Below, in pieces: positions 43,400 to 53,058 of a stretch of DNA of 64,000 nt. The translations under genes were made by a program, and so were the position numbers. The DNA is from Streptomyces sp. Go-475 (GTDB lineage Bacteria > Actinomycetota > Actinomycetes > Streptomycetales > Streptomycetaceae), in assembly GCF_003330845.1 (NCBI RefSeq), contig NZ_CP026121.1, forward strand, positions 1,488,001-1,552,000, written 5' to 3'. The notes under the pieces are model-generated. The model ran no database searches. It was not told the origin of the DNA and saw nothing but the letters and a program-made list of their open reading frames with translations. Positions within the stretch are counted from its first letter, which is position 1, and the number at the start of each line of letters is the position of its first letter.

Positions 43400-44911
43400 T
43401 CACCCTCCGGACAACACCCTGACCAGGTCTTCCGCGGTGCGGCAGCGGTCCAGGAGCTCCTTGACGTGATTACGCGTTCCGCGAAGCGGTTCCAGGGTTG
43501 GAACGCGCTGCAGCGAGTCCCGGCCCGGCAGGTCGAAGATCACCGAGTCCCAGGAGGCGGCCGCGACGTCATCGGCGTACTGCTCCAGGCAGCGCCCGCG
43601 GAAGTACGCCCGGGTGTCCTCCGGCGGCGCCGTACGGGCCCGCTCGACATCCGCCTCGTCCAGCAGCCGCTTCATGCGCCCGCGGGCCACCAGACGGTTG
43701 TACAGGCCCTTGTCGGGCCGTACGTCGGCGTACTGGAGGTCGACCAGGTGGAGCCGGGCCGCGTCCCAGTCCAGGTTGTCCCGGCGCCGGTAGCCCTCCA
43801 TGAGCTCCCGCTTGGCGACCCAGTCCAGCTCGCCGGCCAGGCTCATCGGGTCGTGCTCCAGACGGGTGAGGGTGTCCTCCCAGCGGGACAGGACGTCCTT
43901 GGTCTGCTCGTCGGCGTCGGCGCCGAACCGCTCCTCCACGTACTTGCGCGCCAGCTCGTAGTACTCCATCTGCAACTGCACCGCCGTGAGCGTCCGGCCG
44001 CTGCGGAGCGTGACCAGGCGCTTCAGGGACGGGTCGTGCGAGACCTGGTGGAGGGTGCGGACCGGCTGGTCGACGGCCAGGTCGACGGCGATGAAGCCGT
44101 CCTCGATCATCGACAGGACCAGCGCGGTCGTGCCCAGCTTGAGGTAGGTCGAGATCTCCGACAGGTTCGCGTCGCCGATGATCACGTGCAGGCGCCGGTA
44201 CTTCTCGGCGTCCGCGTGCGGCTCGTCGCGGGTGTTGATGATCGGACGCTTGAGCGTCGTCTCCAGGCCGACCTCGACCTCGAAGTAGTCGGCGCGCTGG
44301 CTCAGCTGGAAGCCGTGCTCGTGCCCGTCCTGGCCGATGCCGACGCGGCCCGCTCCGGCGAAGACCTGGCGGGAGACGAAGAACGGCGTCAGGTGGCGCA
44401 CGATGTCCGAGAAGGGGGTCTCCCGCTTCATCAGGTAGTTCTCGTGCGTGCCGTAGGACGCGCCCTTGTTGTCGGTGTTGTTCTTGTAGAGGTGGATCGG
44501 CTGGGCACCGGGCAGCTGGGCGGCCCGTTCCGCGGCCTCCGCCATGATCCGCTCGCCGGCCTTGTCCCAGAGGACGGCGTCCCGGGGGTTGGTCACCTCG
44601 GGGGCGCTGTACTCGGGGTGCGCGTGGTCGACGTAGAGCCGTGCACCGTTGGTGAGGATCACGTTGGCCAGGCCGATGTCCTCGTCGGTGAGCTGGCTGG
44701 AGTCGGCGGCCTCACGGGCGAGGTCGAAGCCTCGCGCGTCCCGCAGCGGATTCTCCTCCTCGAAGTCCCAGCGGGCCCGGCGGGCCCGGTGCATCGCCGC
44801 CGCGTAGGCGTTCACGATCTGGGACGAGGTGAGCATGGCATTGGCGTTGGGGTGGCCGGGGACGGAGATCCCGTACTCCGTCTCGATGCCCATTACTCGC
44901 CGTACGGTCAT
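43400..44911 (-). CDS. dop: Pup deamidase/depupylase Dop
   Basis: The predicted protein has 503 residues. [14 protein letters not shown], the Dop-loop region after about residue 40 (absent from PafA), [16 protein letters not shown] with the catalytic Asp, [18 protein letters not shown] and [26 protein letters not shown] 44911 has AGGAGG at about five bases, which decides the start over the GTG/ATG alternatives upstream. Preceded by the arc terminator, so transcribed from its own promoter within 44912-45102. Confidence 0.97.
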   Translation of the reverse strand: MTVRRVMGIETEYGISVPGHPNANAMLTSSQIVNAYAAAMHRARRARWDFEEENPLRDARGFDLAREAADSSQLTDEDIGLANVILTNGARLYVDHAHPEYSAPEVTNPRDAVLWDKAGERIMAEAAERAAQLPGAQPIHLYKNNTDNKGASYGTHENYLMKRETPFSDIVRHLTPFFVSRQVFAGAGRVGIGQDGHEHGFQLSQRADYFEVEVGLETTLKRPIINTRDEPHADAEKYRRLHVIIGDANLSEISTYLKLGTTALVLSMIEDGFIAVDLAVDQPVRTLHQVSHDPSLKRLVTLRSGRTLTAVQLQMEYYELARKYVEERFGADADEQTKDVLSRWEDTLTRLEHDPMSLAGELDWVAKRELMEGYRRRDNLDWDAARLHLVDLQYADVRPDKGLYNRLVARGRMKRLLDEADVERARTAPPEDTRAYFRGRCLEQYADDVAAASWDSVIFDLPGRDSLQRVPTLEPLRGTRNHVKELLDRCRTAEDLVRVLSGG

Positions 44912-45102
44912 GCGGCCCTCCTTGCCCGGCGGCACCCTCGGTCGTGGGCGCCACTCAGATACCGCTGGCGCTCGGTTGCGTGTGCGGTGCCCGTCCCCGC
45001 ACTGCGCGACTCGGCGGTACGCAAGAGCCTAGAACGCCTTTGCGCTGGTGGGGAGATCATTTGCGTCATTGCGTTGCTCCAGCCGTGGCCTGAAAAACAG
45101 TC

Positions 45103-45135
45103 GGCTGCGGGTACCCGCGACGGGCACCCGCAGCC
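45103..45135 (-). terminator. Rho-independent terminator after arc
   Basis: Arms 45103-45117 and 45121-45135 pair over 15 bp with one mismatch and a cga loop. On the minus strand the hairpin is followed by a TTTTT run. It starts 11 bp after the arc stop codon. One of the clearest terminators in the window. Confidence 0.93.
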
Positions 45136-45145
45136 GCCCTGCCTT

Positions 45146-46912
45146 TTACAGGTACTGACCGGTGTTCGCCACCGTGTCGATGGAGCGTCCGGTGTCCGCA
45201 CCCTGCTTTCCGGTGATGAGCGTACGGATGTACACGATCCGCTCGCCCTTCTTTCCGGAGATACGGGCCCAGTCGTCCGGGTTGGTGGTGTTCGGCAGGT
45301 CCTCGTTCTCCTTGAACTCGTCCACGCAGGCCTGGAGGAGGTGGGAGACGCGGAGGCCCTTCTGGTTCTTCTCGAGGAAGTCCTTGATCGCCATCTTCTT
45401 GGCCCGGCCCACGATGTTCTCGATCATGGCGCCGGAATTGAAGTCCTTGAAGTAGAGGACTTCCTTGTCACCGTTGGCGTAGGTGACCTCCAGGAAGCGG
45501 TTCTCCTCGGATTCGGCGTACATGTGCTCGACGGCCGTCTGGATCATGTTCTGGACCGTGGCACCCTTGTCGCCGCCGTGCTCGCCGAGGTCGTCGGCGT
45601 GCAGCGGGAGGCGCTCGGTGAGGTACTTGCCGAAGATGTCCTTGGCCGCCTCGGCGTCCGGACGCTCGATCTTGATCTTCACGTCCAGCCGGCCGGGCCG
45701 CAGGATGGCCGGGTCGATCATGTCCTCGCGGTTGGAGGCGCCGATCACGACCACGTTCTGCAGGCCCTCCACGCCGTCGATCTCGGCGAGCAGCTGCGGG
45801 ACGATGGTGTTCTCCACGTCCGAGCTGACACCGGAGCCACGGGTGCGGAAGAGGGACTCCATCTCGTCGAAGAAGACGATGACGGGGGTGCCCTCGCTGG
45901 CCTTCTCACGGGCCCGCTGGAAGACGAGGCGGATCTGCCGCTCCGTCTCACCGACGTACTTGTTCAGCAGCTCGGGGCCCTTGATGTTCAGGAAGAAGCT
46001 CTTGCCGGCGGCCTGGCCGGTCACCTCGGCGACCTTCTTGGCCAGCGAATTGGCCACGGCCTTGGCGATCAGTGTCTTACCGCATCCAGGGGGTCCGTAC
46101 AGCAGCACACCCTTGGGCGGCCGCAGTTCGTGCTCCTTGAACAGGTCCGGGTAGAGGTAGGGGAGCTCGACGGCGTCCCGGATGGCCTCGATCTGGCCGC
46201 CGAGACCACCGATCTGCTCGTAGCCGATGTCGGGGACCTCTTCGAGGACGAGCTCCTCGACCTCGCTCTTGGGGACGACCTCGTAGACGTATCCGGAGCG
46301 GGGCTCCAGGAGCAGGGCGTCGCCGGGGCGGATGGTGACGTCCAGCAGCGGCTCGGCGAGCCGTACCACCCGCTCCTCGTCGGTGTGCCCGAGCACCAGG
46401 GCCCGCTCGCCGTCCTCGAGGATCTCCTTGAGGGTGACGATGTCACCGACGCGCTCGAACTCCATGGCCTCGACCACGTTGAGCGCTTCGTTGAGCATCA
46501 CTTCCTGGCCGCGCCGGAGCTCCTCGAGCTCGACGCTGGGGCTGACGTTCACCCTGAGCTTGCGGCCGCCGGTGAAGATGTCGGCGGTGCCGTCCTCGTT
46601 CGCCGTCAGGAAGACACCGAAGCCGGCCGGCGGCTGCGCGAGCCGGTCGACCTCCTCCTTGAGGGCCACGATCTGGTCACGGGCCTCACGGAGCGTGTTG
46701 GCGAGTCGCTCGTTCTGCGCGGACACGCCGGCCAGATTGGTCTGCAGCTCGACGATCCGCTCTTCGAGAATCCTCGTGTGTCGCGGAGAGTCGGCGAGCT
46801 TGCGTCGCAGGACGGCGATCTCCTGCTCAAGGTAGGCGATCTGCCCGGCCGGGTCATCGGACCCGCGTCCCGGGCGGATGCCGCGGTTCATGTCGTCGTC
46901 GTGGGCTGCCAC
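45146..46912 (-). CDS. arc: Proteasome-associated AAA ATPase ARC/Mpa
   Basis: The predicted protein has 588 residues. N-terminal coiled coil (about 27-95) that captures Pup, double OB domain (about 98-225), then the AAA module with Walker A GPPGCGKT (273-280), Walker [12 protein letters not shown] and sensor GASNREDM. The C-terminus ends GQYL, the hydrophobic-Tyr-X type tail that opens the 20S gate. GTG 46912 ([17 protein letters not shown]) has GGAGG eight bases upstream. Unfolds pupylated proteins for the PrcAB proteasome. Confidence 0.96.
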   Translation of the reverse strand: MAAHDDDMNRGIRPGRGSDDPAGQIAYLEQEIAVLRRKLADSPRHTRILEERIVELQTNLAGVSAQNERLANTLREARDQIVALKEEVDRLAQPPAGFGVFLTANEDGTADIFTGGRKLRVNVSPSVELEELRRGQEVMLNEALNVVEAMEFERVGDIVTLKEILEDGERALVLGHTDEERVVRLAEPLLDVTIRPGDALLLEPRSGYVYEVVPKSEVEELVLEEVPDIGYEQIGGLGGQIEAIRDAVELPYLYPDLFKEHELRPPKGVLLYGPPGCGKTLIAKAVANSLAKKVAEVTGQAAGKSFFLNIKGPELLNKYVGETERQIRLVFQRAREKASEGTPVIVFFDEMESLFRTRGSGVSSDVENTIVPQLLAEIDGVEGLQNVVVIGASNREDMIDPAILRPGRLDVKIKIERPDAEAAKDIFGKYLTERLPLHADDLGEHGGDKGATVQNMIQTAVEHMYAESEENRFLEVTYANGDKEVLYFKDFNSGAMIENIVGRAKKMAIKDFLEKNQKGLRVSHLLQACVDEFKENEDLPNTTNPDDWARISGKKGERIVYIRTLITGKQGADTGRSIDTVANTGQYL

Positions 46913-47157
46913 GGTCCTCACCTCCTCCAAGGGGAGCTGGACGCTTCCAGACCCTACCTGGGCGGGTGTCGATTGAAACCCCTAGATCACAAAGACGGTC
47001 GGGGTGTGTCCGATCTTCACCCTTGCGCTCTCCCTCACGCCAGGGGAATACCCACCGAACCTGATTGGAACCCAGGCGGAGGTAGGGTCGAAGCGTTCAA
47101 CACCCGTCAGAGCTGGCCGGATTCCCGATACGGCTCGGCGGAGAAACGGCAGGAGAG

Positions 47158-47463
47158 ATGAGCGTGCAGCAGGAGGCCGGGGTCGACGGCGAGGCTCTGG
47201 AGGTCTGGATCGACCAGGACCTGTGTACCGGCGACGGCATCTGCGCCCAGTACGCGCCGGAGGTGTTCGAGCTGGACATCGACGGTCTGGCCTATGTGAA
47301 GAGCGCCGACGACGAGTTGCTCCAGGACAAGGGCGCGACAACGCCCGTACCGCTGCCGCTTCTCACGGACGTGATCGACTCCGCGAAGGAGTGTCCGGGC
47401 GAGTGCATCCACGTACGTCGGGTTTCGGACAGGACAGAGGTCTACGGACCGGACGCAGAGTGA
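47158..47463 (+). CDS. Small ferredoxin (3Fe-4S or 4Fe-4S)
   Basis: The predicted protein has 101 residues. Cysteines in CTGDGIC and AKECPGEC form one cluster site. The first motif is C-x5-C with Asp-Gly where a third Cys often lies, as in 3Fe-4S ferredoxins that serve P450s. ATG 47158 follows GGAGAG. It diverges from arc across 245 bp. The nearest P450 is rarE, far away, so its partner is unknown. Confidence 0.85.
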   Translation: MSVQQEAGVDGEALEVWIDQDLCTGDGICAQYAPEVFELDIDGLAYVKSADDELLQDKGATTPVPLPLLTDVIDSAKECPGECIHVRRVSDRTEVYGPDAE

Positions 47464-47522
47464 CTACTTCTCTACGCACTGTCACTACTGTCTGATATCT
47501 CACACGCGCTGGCGCACGCGCC

Positions 47523-48101
47523 TCACACGCTGCGGGCGCCGGCCGGCGTCGAGCGGACGAACGCGCCGTTCTGCCAACGCCATTTCACGTCGCTCCGCAC
47601 GTCGGGGCAGCAACGCGGCACGTCGGTCGACGAGTAGCCGAGGAGCGTGGCCGTGACGGCCCCGTCGCGCACGGCGAAGTCCGCGACGGTGGTGCCGTCC
47701 TTGGGGTCGAGCAGCGTGGCCACCACCCGCGGCTTGCCGCCGTCGCCGCCCCGGGTGAGGACGTACACGCCGTCCGGCGGGGTGCCCATCGGGGAGTCGC
47801 AGCGGACCACGGCCACCGTCTCGGGTACGCCGTCCCCGTCGAGATCACCGGAGGCCTTCTTCCGCACCACGGCCTTCACCGGGCCGCACGCGATCGGGAA
47901 GTCCACCGCGGCCGGATCGGGCGCGGCCGCGTTCGCCGGAGCGCTTCTGGTCTCGGGGCCGGCCGGCTGAGCGGCCGTCGCGGCGCCGGGCTGGAGGACC
48001 GAGGAGAGGGCCACCACGCCGGCCACGGCCGTGGCGGTGGCGAGCCAGTGGATGGGGCGGGTGTGGGTGTGGGCGAGCTCCGGGACGGCGGAAGGCTGCA
48101 C
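47523..48101 (-). CDS. Secreted or membrane-anchored protein of unknown function
   Basis: The predicted protein has 192 residues. After a 20-residue basic lead comes a hydrophobic segment (WLATATAVAGVVALSSVL) ending ATAAQPAG, a likely signal peptide. The mature part has SGDLDGDGVPETVAVVRC, an Asp-rich FG-GAP/VCBS-like calcium-binding motif, and a Cys pair (PRCCPDVRSDVKW). GTG 48101 has GGAG nine bases upstream. Convergent with the ferredoxin gene. No family name can be given. Confidence 0.75.
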   Translation of the reverse strand: MQPSAVPELAHTHTRPIHWLATATAVAGVVALSSVLQPGAATAAQPAGPETRSAPANAAAPDPAAVDFPIACGPVKAVVRKKASGDLDGDGVPETVAVVRCDSPMGTPPDGVYVLTRGGDGGKPRVVATLLDPKDGTTVADFAVRDGAVTATLLGYSSTDVPRCCPDVRSDVKWRWQNGAFVRSTPAGARSV

Positions 48102-48343
48102 TAGGAGTGTCTCCTGAGGGCTGTGCCGGTGGGGTGGCCAAGATGGTGCCACACGTCACACGGTGAGGGAACGGCGGGGTGTGCGCGTCCCGTGCCGGGG
48201 AAGTCAGAGGGGTTACGGTTCCTGCCGCTGTGTCAGCAAGCCGGGGCCGGCGCGGGCCGCCGGCGGCGGGCGAGGCGGCTGCCGGTCGCCTCGGGCCAGG
48301 TCAACGGTGTCGCGCCCGGTTTCACCCCGGGCGGCAACGAGAA

Positions 48344-48394
48344 GGCGCCGTGGCGCAGTTCCGGTGTGGTGTCCGGGAACTGCGCCACGGCGCC
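48344..48394 (-). terminator. 19-bp perfect hairpin downstream of trmI
   Basis: Arms 48344-48362 and 48376-48394 are perfectly complementary over 19 bp with a 13-nt loop. Lies 49 bp past the trmI stop within the 342-bp gap 48102-48443, which otherwise holds only the upstream region of the secreted-protein gene. Confidence 0.88.
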
Positions 48395-48443
48395 TGTGCG
48401 TTGTGTGCGGTGAGGCCTGGGCCTCGTGTGCGTGCGGGCCGTC

Positions 48444-49346
48444 TCAGCGGGCGGTGCCGCCGTCGGCGTTGGGGCCGGCGTAGTCCTCGCCGTAGGCGCC
48501 CTTGGCGGGGCGGCGGCGGCGCATGGGGGGCTCGACGCCGTCGGCGAGGCGGCGGGCGGTGAGCAGGAAGCCGGTGTGGCCGATCATCCGGTGGTCCGGG
48601 CGGACGGCGAGGCCCTCGATGTGCCAGTTGCGGATCATCGTCTCCCAGGAGGTCGGCTCGTTGAAGCAGCCGATCTCGCGGATGGACTCGACGGTCCGGG
48701 CGAGCTGGGTGGTGGTCGCGACGTAGCAGCAGAGGATGCCGCCGGGGACGAGCGCCTTGGAGACGGCCTCCAGGCACTCCCAGGGGGCGAGCATGTCGAG
48801 GATGACGCGGTCGACGTCGGTGTCGGACAGGTTGTCCTGGAGGTCGCCGACGGTGAGCTGCCAGGCGGGGTGCGGGCCGCCGAAGTAGCGCTCCACGTTC
48901 GCCTGGGCGATCTCGGCGAAGTCGGCGCGGCGCTCGTAGCTGTGGAGCATGCCCTGGTCGCCGATGGCGCGCAGCAGGAAGCTGCTGAGCGAGCCGGAGC
49001 CGACGCCGGCCTCCACGACGCGCGCGCCGGGGAAGATGTCGGCGAAGGCGAGGATCTGCCCCGCGTCCTTCGGGTAGACGACGGCTGCCCCGCGGGGCAT
49101 GGACAGGACGTAGTCGGGGAGCAGGGGGCGCAGCGCGAGGTAGGCGACGTTCCCCGTGGTGCGGACAACGCTGCCCTCGGGAGCGCCGATCAGTTCGTCG
49201 TGCGGGAAGGAACCCTTGTGGGTGTGGAAGTTCTTCCCGGCCTCGAGCGTGAACGTGTAGTGGCGGCCCTTGGGGTCGGTCAGCTGTACCTGGTCCCCGA
49301 CCTTGAAGGGCCCGCGCCTGCGGGCGGCACCGGTCGGTTCGGACAT
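48444..49346 (-). CDS. trmI: tRNA (adenine-58-N1)-methyltransferase TrmI
   Basis: The predicted protein has 300 residues. N-terminal beta domain (FKVGDQVQLTDPKGRHYTFTLE, HTHKGSFPHDELIG), then a Rossmann methyltransferase with AdoMet motif I VVEAGVGSGSLSSFLL, the YERRADFAEIA segment and ILDMLAPWE. Close in layout to M. tuberculosis Rv2118c, a characterised tetrameric m1A58 enzyme. Lies between the secreted-protein gene and the M50 protease gene. Confidence 0.94.
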   Translation of the reverse strand: MSEPTGAARRRGPFKVGDQVQLTDPKGRHYTFTLEAGKNFHTHKGSFPHDELIGAPEGSVVRTTGNVAYLALRPLLPDYVLSMPRGAAVVYPKDAGQILAFADIFPGARVVEAGVGSGSLSSFLLRAIGDQGMLHSYERRADFAEIAQANVERYFGGPHPAWQLTVGDLQDNLSDTDVDRVILDMLAPWECLEAVSKALVPGGILCCYVATTTQLARTVESIREIGCFNEPTSWETMIRNWHIEGLAVRPDHRMIGHTGFLLTARRLADGVEPPMRRRRPAKGAYGEDYAGPNADGGTAR

Positions 49347-49431
49347 GTGACCAGCCTACCGGCACCGGAGGGGGCCGCCGACCACCAGGACGGGCACCGG
49401 GGCGGCCACCGGGACAGCCGGCGGCCGGCCG

Positions 49432-51816
49432 CTACGACGGCCTGGCCATCGCCTTGACGAAGGCGCGCTCCACGTCGGCCGCCGACAGGACGCCGTAGAT
49501 CTCGCCGGTCTCCTCCACGACCAGGTACTCGGTGGCCGGGGTGGCGCGCAGGGCGTCGAGGAGTTCCTCGCCGGACAGTTCCGCCGAGACGCGCATGCCG
49601 TCGGTGAGCTCCTGGGCGAGGCCGCTGACCGCGACCCAGGGGCGGCGGTGCTCCGGTACGCCGACGATGGCGGCCTCGCGGACGAGGGAGAGGGGTTTGC
49701 CGTCGGCGTCGACGACGACCAGGGCGCGGGCTCCGGCGGCGTTGGCGCGGCGCAGGGCCTCGGAGAGGGGGGTGTCGGTCTCGACGGGGACCGCGCGGCG
49801 GGTCAGCGTGCGGGCGCGCAGCTCGGGGAGGTGCTCGCGCAGGCGGGCCATGCGCAGGCTGTTGCCGGCGCCGGTCCAGATGATCGCGGCGAGGATGGCG
49901 GCGAGCAGGGCGTCGAGGACGGTGTCCATGCCGACGTTGTCGACGGCCTCGGCGCCGAGGGCGCCGGACTGGGTGAGCAGGGGCAGGCCGATCAGGACGG
50001 AGACGGCGAGGGCGCGGCCGACCCAGGCGGCGGCGACGGTGCCGGCCATCGGCTTGCCGGTGAGCTTCCAGACGACGGCGCGGAGCATGCGGCCGCCGTC
50101 CAGGGGCAGGCCGGGCAGGAGGTTGAACGCGGCCACGATGAGGTTGGAGATCATCAGGCCGGCGAGCAGGACGCCGGGGACGGTGCCGGGTTCCACGGTC
50201 TGCACGGCGGCGTAGAAGACGCCGGCCAGGACGAGGGAGAGCAGCGGGCCGACGAAGGCCAGCACGAACTCCCGGCCGGGGGTCTCGGCCTCCTTCTCGA
50301 TCTCGGAGACGCCGCCGAAGAACTGGAGCTGGATGCGGCGGACGGGGAGCTTGAAGCGGAGGGCGGCGACCGTGTGGGCCAGTTCGTGGACCAGCACGGA
50401 GGCGTAGAAGGCCACGGCGAAGAAGAGCGAGACCAGGTAGCGGGCGGCGCCGAGCTCGGGCAGCACGCGCTCCAGCTGGCCGCCGAACACCCAGGTGATC
50501 AGGGCGGCGACGAGGAACCAGCTCGGCGCGACGTACACGGGCACCCCGAAGGGCCGCCCCATGAGCAGCCCGCCCCGGGGCTCGGGCCGCTGGGGGGCGG
50601 GGCCCTTGCCGTCGGCGGAGTGCGCGAGGGGGCGGTGGCCCGGGGTGTGGTCGTGTGCGGCAGGTGATTCGGGGTGGTGCTCGGAGCCGCCGGAGACAGG
50701 CGCCGGGGCCGCGCGAGGAGGCTCCGCTTCGGGGCGGTCGGCGGTGGGGGTGTGACGGGGGTCTGCCTCGGGGCGACCGGGCGCGGGCGCGGTGGTGTGA
50801 CGGGGATCCGCTTCGGGCCGGCCAGCGGCGGGCGCGGTGGTGTCACGACGGTCTGCCTCGGGGCGGCCGGCCGCGGGCGCGGTGGTGTGACGGGGATCCG
50901 CTTCGGGCCTGCCGGCCGCGGGCGCGGTGGTGTCACGACGGTCCGCCTCGGGCCTGCCGGCCGCGGGCGCGGTGGTGTCACGACGGTCCGCCTCGGGCCT
51001 GCCGGCCGCGGGCGCGGTGGTGTCACGACGGTCCGCCTCAGGCCGGCCAGCGGCGGGCGCGGTGGTGTCACGACGGTCTGCCTCGGGGCGGCCGGCCGCG
51101 GGCGCGGTGGTGTGACGGGGATCCGCTTCGGGCCTGCCGGCCGCGGGCGCGGTGGTGTCACGACGGTCTACCTCGGGCCTGCCGGCCGCGGGCCCGGTGG
51201 TGTCACGACGGTCTGCCTCGGGGCGGCCGGCCGCGGGCGCGGTGTGCGGGTCGCCGGCGTAGGCGCGGTCCGGGTGCGCGTCGCCGCCTCCGGAACGCAC
51301 GTCGCCCTTTCCGTGGGCGGGGGCCGTGGCGGAGCCGCCGGCGGCCGGGCCGGTGGGCCCATCGCTGTCGGGAGCGCCGCTCCCCTCTGCCTCGCTGCGG
51401 GTCGGCACCGTGGAAGGGCCATCGGCAGAGCCGCTGGGCCCTCCGCTCTCAGTGCCGCTCCCGTCGGCCTCGCCGTGGGCGGGAACCGTAGTCGGACCAC
51501 CGGTGTCAGAGCCGCTGGGCCCACCGCTCTCGCTGCCGGGCGTGCGGCCCCCGTCGGCCTCGCCGTGGGCCGGGGCCGGGGAAGGGGCATCGGCCGTGGG
51601 GACGGTGGAGTCCTGGTGTGCAGGCGGGGTCGGTCGGGGCGCCGGGGTGTCTGATGACGGGGCGTCGTCCTGCTGTTCGGGGGTGAAGCGCCGTTCCTCC
51701 GTGGGGCGTTCGTCGGCGGGGGTCTGGTCGGCGGCCCGGGCCGGAGGCCCCGCGTGGCGCTCGGCCGACTCGTCGTTGCCGGACCGCGGCTGCCCGCGCC
51801 CGCCGCTCTCGTCCAC
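49432..51816 (-). CDS. M50 site-2 protease with CBS pair and long repetitive N-terminal tail
   Basis: The predicted protein has 794 residues. The first 425 are a disordered, Gly/Pro/Ala/Glu-rich tail containing eleven or so copies of a 15-residue repeat (TTAPAAGRPEADRRD). The membrane protease follows: zinc site VHELAHTVAALRF, then the third-helix motif LPLDGGRMLRA (Asp ligand), about six helices in all, and two CBS domains at the C-terminus (VPVETDTPLSEAL, ISAELS-type). The cytoplasmic CBS pair suggests nucleotide control of intramembrane cleavage. GTG 51816 follows GAGGGG by six bases. The substrate is unknown. Confidence 0.88.
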   Translation of the reverse strand: MDESGGRGQPRSGNDESAERHAGPPARAADQTPADERPTEERRFTPEQQDDAPSSDTPAPRPTPPAHQDSTVPTADAPSPAPAHGEADGGRTPGSESGGPSGSDTGGPTTVPAHGEADGSGTESGGPSGSADGPSTVPTRSEAEGSGAPDSDGPTGPAAGGSATAPAHGKGDVRSGGGDAHPDRAYAGDPHTAPAAGRPEADRRDTTGPAAGRPEVDRRDTTAPAAGRPEADPRHTTAPAAGRPEADRRDTTAPAAGRPEADRRDTTAPAAGRPEADRRDTTAPAAGRPEADRRDTTAPAAGRPEADPRHTTAPAAGRPEADRRDTTAPAAGRPEADPRHTTAPAPGRPEADPRHTPTADRPEAEPPRAAPAPVSGGSEHHPESPAAHDHTPGHRPLAHSADGKGPAPQRPEPRGGLLMGRPFGVPVYVAPSWFLVAALITWVFGGQLERVLPELGAARYLVSLFFAVAFYASVLVHELAHTVAALRFKLPVRRIQLQFFGGVSEIEKEAETPGREFVLAFVGPLLSLVLAGVFYAAVQTVEPGTVPGVLLAGLMISNLIVAAFNLLPGLPLDGGRMLRAVVWKLTGKPMAGTVAAAWVGRALAVSVLIGLPLLTQSGALGAEAVDNVGMDTVLDALLAAILAAIIWTGAGNSLRMARLREHLPELRARTLTRRAVPVETDTPLSEALRRANAAGARALVVVDADGKPLSLVREAAIVGVPEHRRPWVAVSGLAQELTDGMRVSAELSGEELLDALRATPATEYLVVEETGEIYGVLSAADVERAFVKAMARPS
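50735..51250 (-). repeat. 45-bp in-frame tandem repeats, about 11 copies
   Basis: Read on the minus strand, 15-codon units encode TTAPAAGRPEADRRD with the variants HTTAPAAGRPEADPR. The units are near identical in DNA, including synonymous positions, which points to recent expansion by slippage or recombination. The copies form an extended, charged, Pro-rich tail on the M50 protease. Confidence 0.9.
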
Positions 51817-52004
51817 CGGTGTCCCCTCGTTCGAAGCGTCTCCCGCGCCTGCCGGACGGGAGGGTCTCGAGTCGATGGTATGCGTCCGCCGAGGTGCGTT
51901 CCGCCCCGGCACCCCTGTGTTTCCCGTACGTCGGCCTCCCTTCCCGGCTTCCCCCACGGAACGCGCCCGGGTCACTGTCAGTGGCGGGCCGTATGGTCTG
52001 GGGC

Positions 52005-52994
52005 ATGGAGACGAGCACCGAGGGCGCGGCGCAGCCCGAGACCAGCCCTGCCGCGGCGGTGGATCCGCCGGTCACGGCAGGGCCCGAGGCGACGGCAGGG
52101 GACACGGCCGTCCAGGCAGTGGCGGAGGCGGCGGCGGAGACGGCCGCCGTGAGCGACCTGGTCACCGGGCCCACCGCCATACCGCCCGCCTCGCTGTCCC
52201 CCTCGCGTGCGAGTGACTTCATGCAGTGCCCGTTGCTCTACCGCTTCCGGGTCATCGACCGGCTCCCGGAGAAGCCGAGCGAGGCGGCGACCAGGGGCAC
52301 GCTGGTGCACGCGGTCCTGGAGCGCCTCTTCGACGCCCCGGCGGCCGAGCGCACGCCACCCCGGGCGAAGTCGCTGATCCCCGGCCAGTGGGACCGGCTG
52401 CGCGAGACGCGGCCGGAGGTCGTGGAGCTGTTCGCCGACGATCCCGAGGGCGAGCGGCTGGCGCGCTGGCTGGGCGAGGCGGAGCAGCTCGTCGAGCGCT
52501 GGTTCACCCTGGAGGACCCCAGCCGCCTGGAGCCGGCCGAGCGGGAGCTGTTCGTCGAGGCCGAGCTGGAGTCCGGGCTGCGGCTGCGCGGGATCATCGA
52601 CCGGGTCGACGTGGCTCCCACGGGCGAGGTCCGGATCGTCGACTACAAGACGGGGAAAGCGCCCCGGCCCGAGTACTCCGAGGGCGCCCTGTTCCAGATG
52701 AAGTTCTACGCCCTGGTCGTGTGGCGGCTGAAGAACGTGGTGCCGCGGCGGCTCCAGCTGGTCTACCTCGGCAGCGGTGACGTGCTGACGTACGACCCGG
52801 TCCTCGCCGACCTGGAGCGGGTCGAGCGCAAGCTGCTGGCGCTGTGGGAGGCGATCCGGCTGGCGACGGAGACGGGCGACTGGCGGCCGCGTCCCACGAA
52901 GCTGTGCGGCTGGTGCGACCACCAGGCCCACTGCCCGGAGTTCGGCGGCACTCCCCCGCCGTACCCGCTGCCGCTGAAGGTGACCGACCGGTGA
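52005..52994 (+). CDS. RecB-family PD-(D/E)xK exonuclease with iron-sulfur cysteines
   Basis: The predicted protein has 329 residues. LSPSRASDFMQCPLLYRF holds the first Cys. RGTLVHAVLERLF, LRGIIDRVDV and IVDYKTGKAPR supply the PD-(D/E)xK nuclease residues. KLCGWCDHQAHCPEF provides three more Cys, the AddB/Cas4-type 4Fe-4S site. The N-terminal 65 residues are Ala/Thr-rich. ATG 52005 is chosen over one at 51993. M. tuberculosis Rv2119 is the positional counterpart next to trmI. Probable DNA repair nuclease. Confidence 0.9.
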   Translation: METSTEGAAQPETSPAAAVDPPVTAGPEATAGDTAVQAVAEAAAETAAVSDLVTGPTAIPPASLSPSRASDFMQCPLLYRFRVIDRLPEKPSEAATRGTLVHAVLERLFDAPAAERTPPRAKSLIPGQWDRLRETRPEVVELFADDPEGERLARWLGEAEQLVERWFTLEDPSRLEPAERELFVEAELESGLRLRGIIDRVDVAPTGEVRIVDYKTGKAPRPEYSEGALFQMKFYALVVWRLKNVVPRRLQLVYLGSGDVLTYDPVLADLERVERKLLALWEAIRLATETGDWRPRPTKLCGWCDHQAHCPEFGGTPPPYPLPLKVTDR

Positions 52995-53058
52995 GGGCGG
53001 CTGAGTCCGGCGGGCCCGCGCAGGGCAGAATGGGGCCGGACTAGCGAAGGAGACTCAC

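Noticed and set aside
43466..47161. 1231-codon plus-strand open frame across dop and arc
   Set aside because: It mirrors two well-conserved minus-strand genes. Long antisense frames are expected at this GC content.
50735..51250. Regularly spaced repeats resembling a CRISPR array
   Set aside because: The units are contiguous, in frame and coding (15 residues each). There are no unique spacers and no cas genes.
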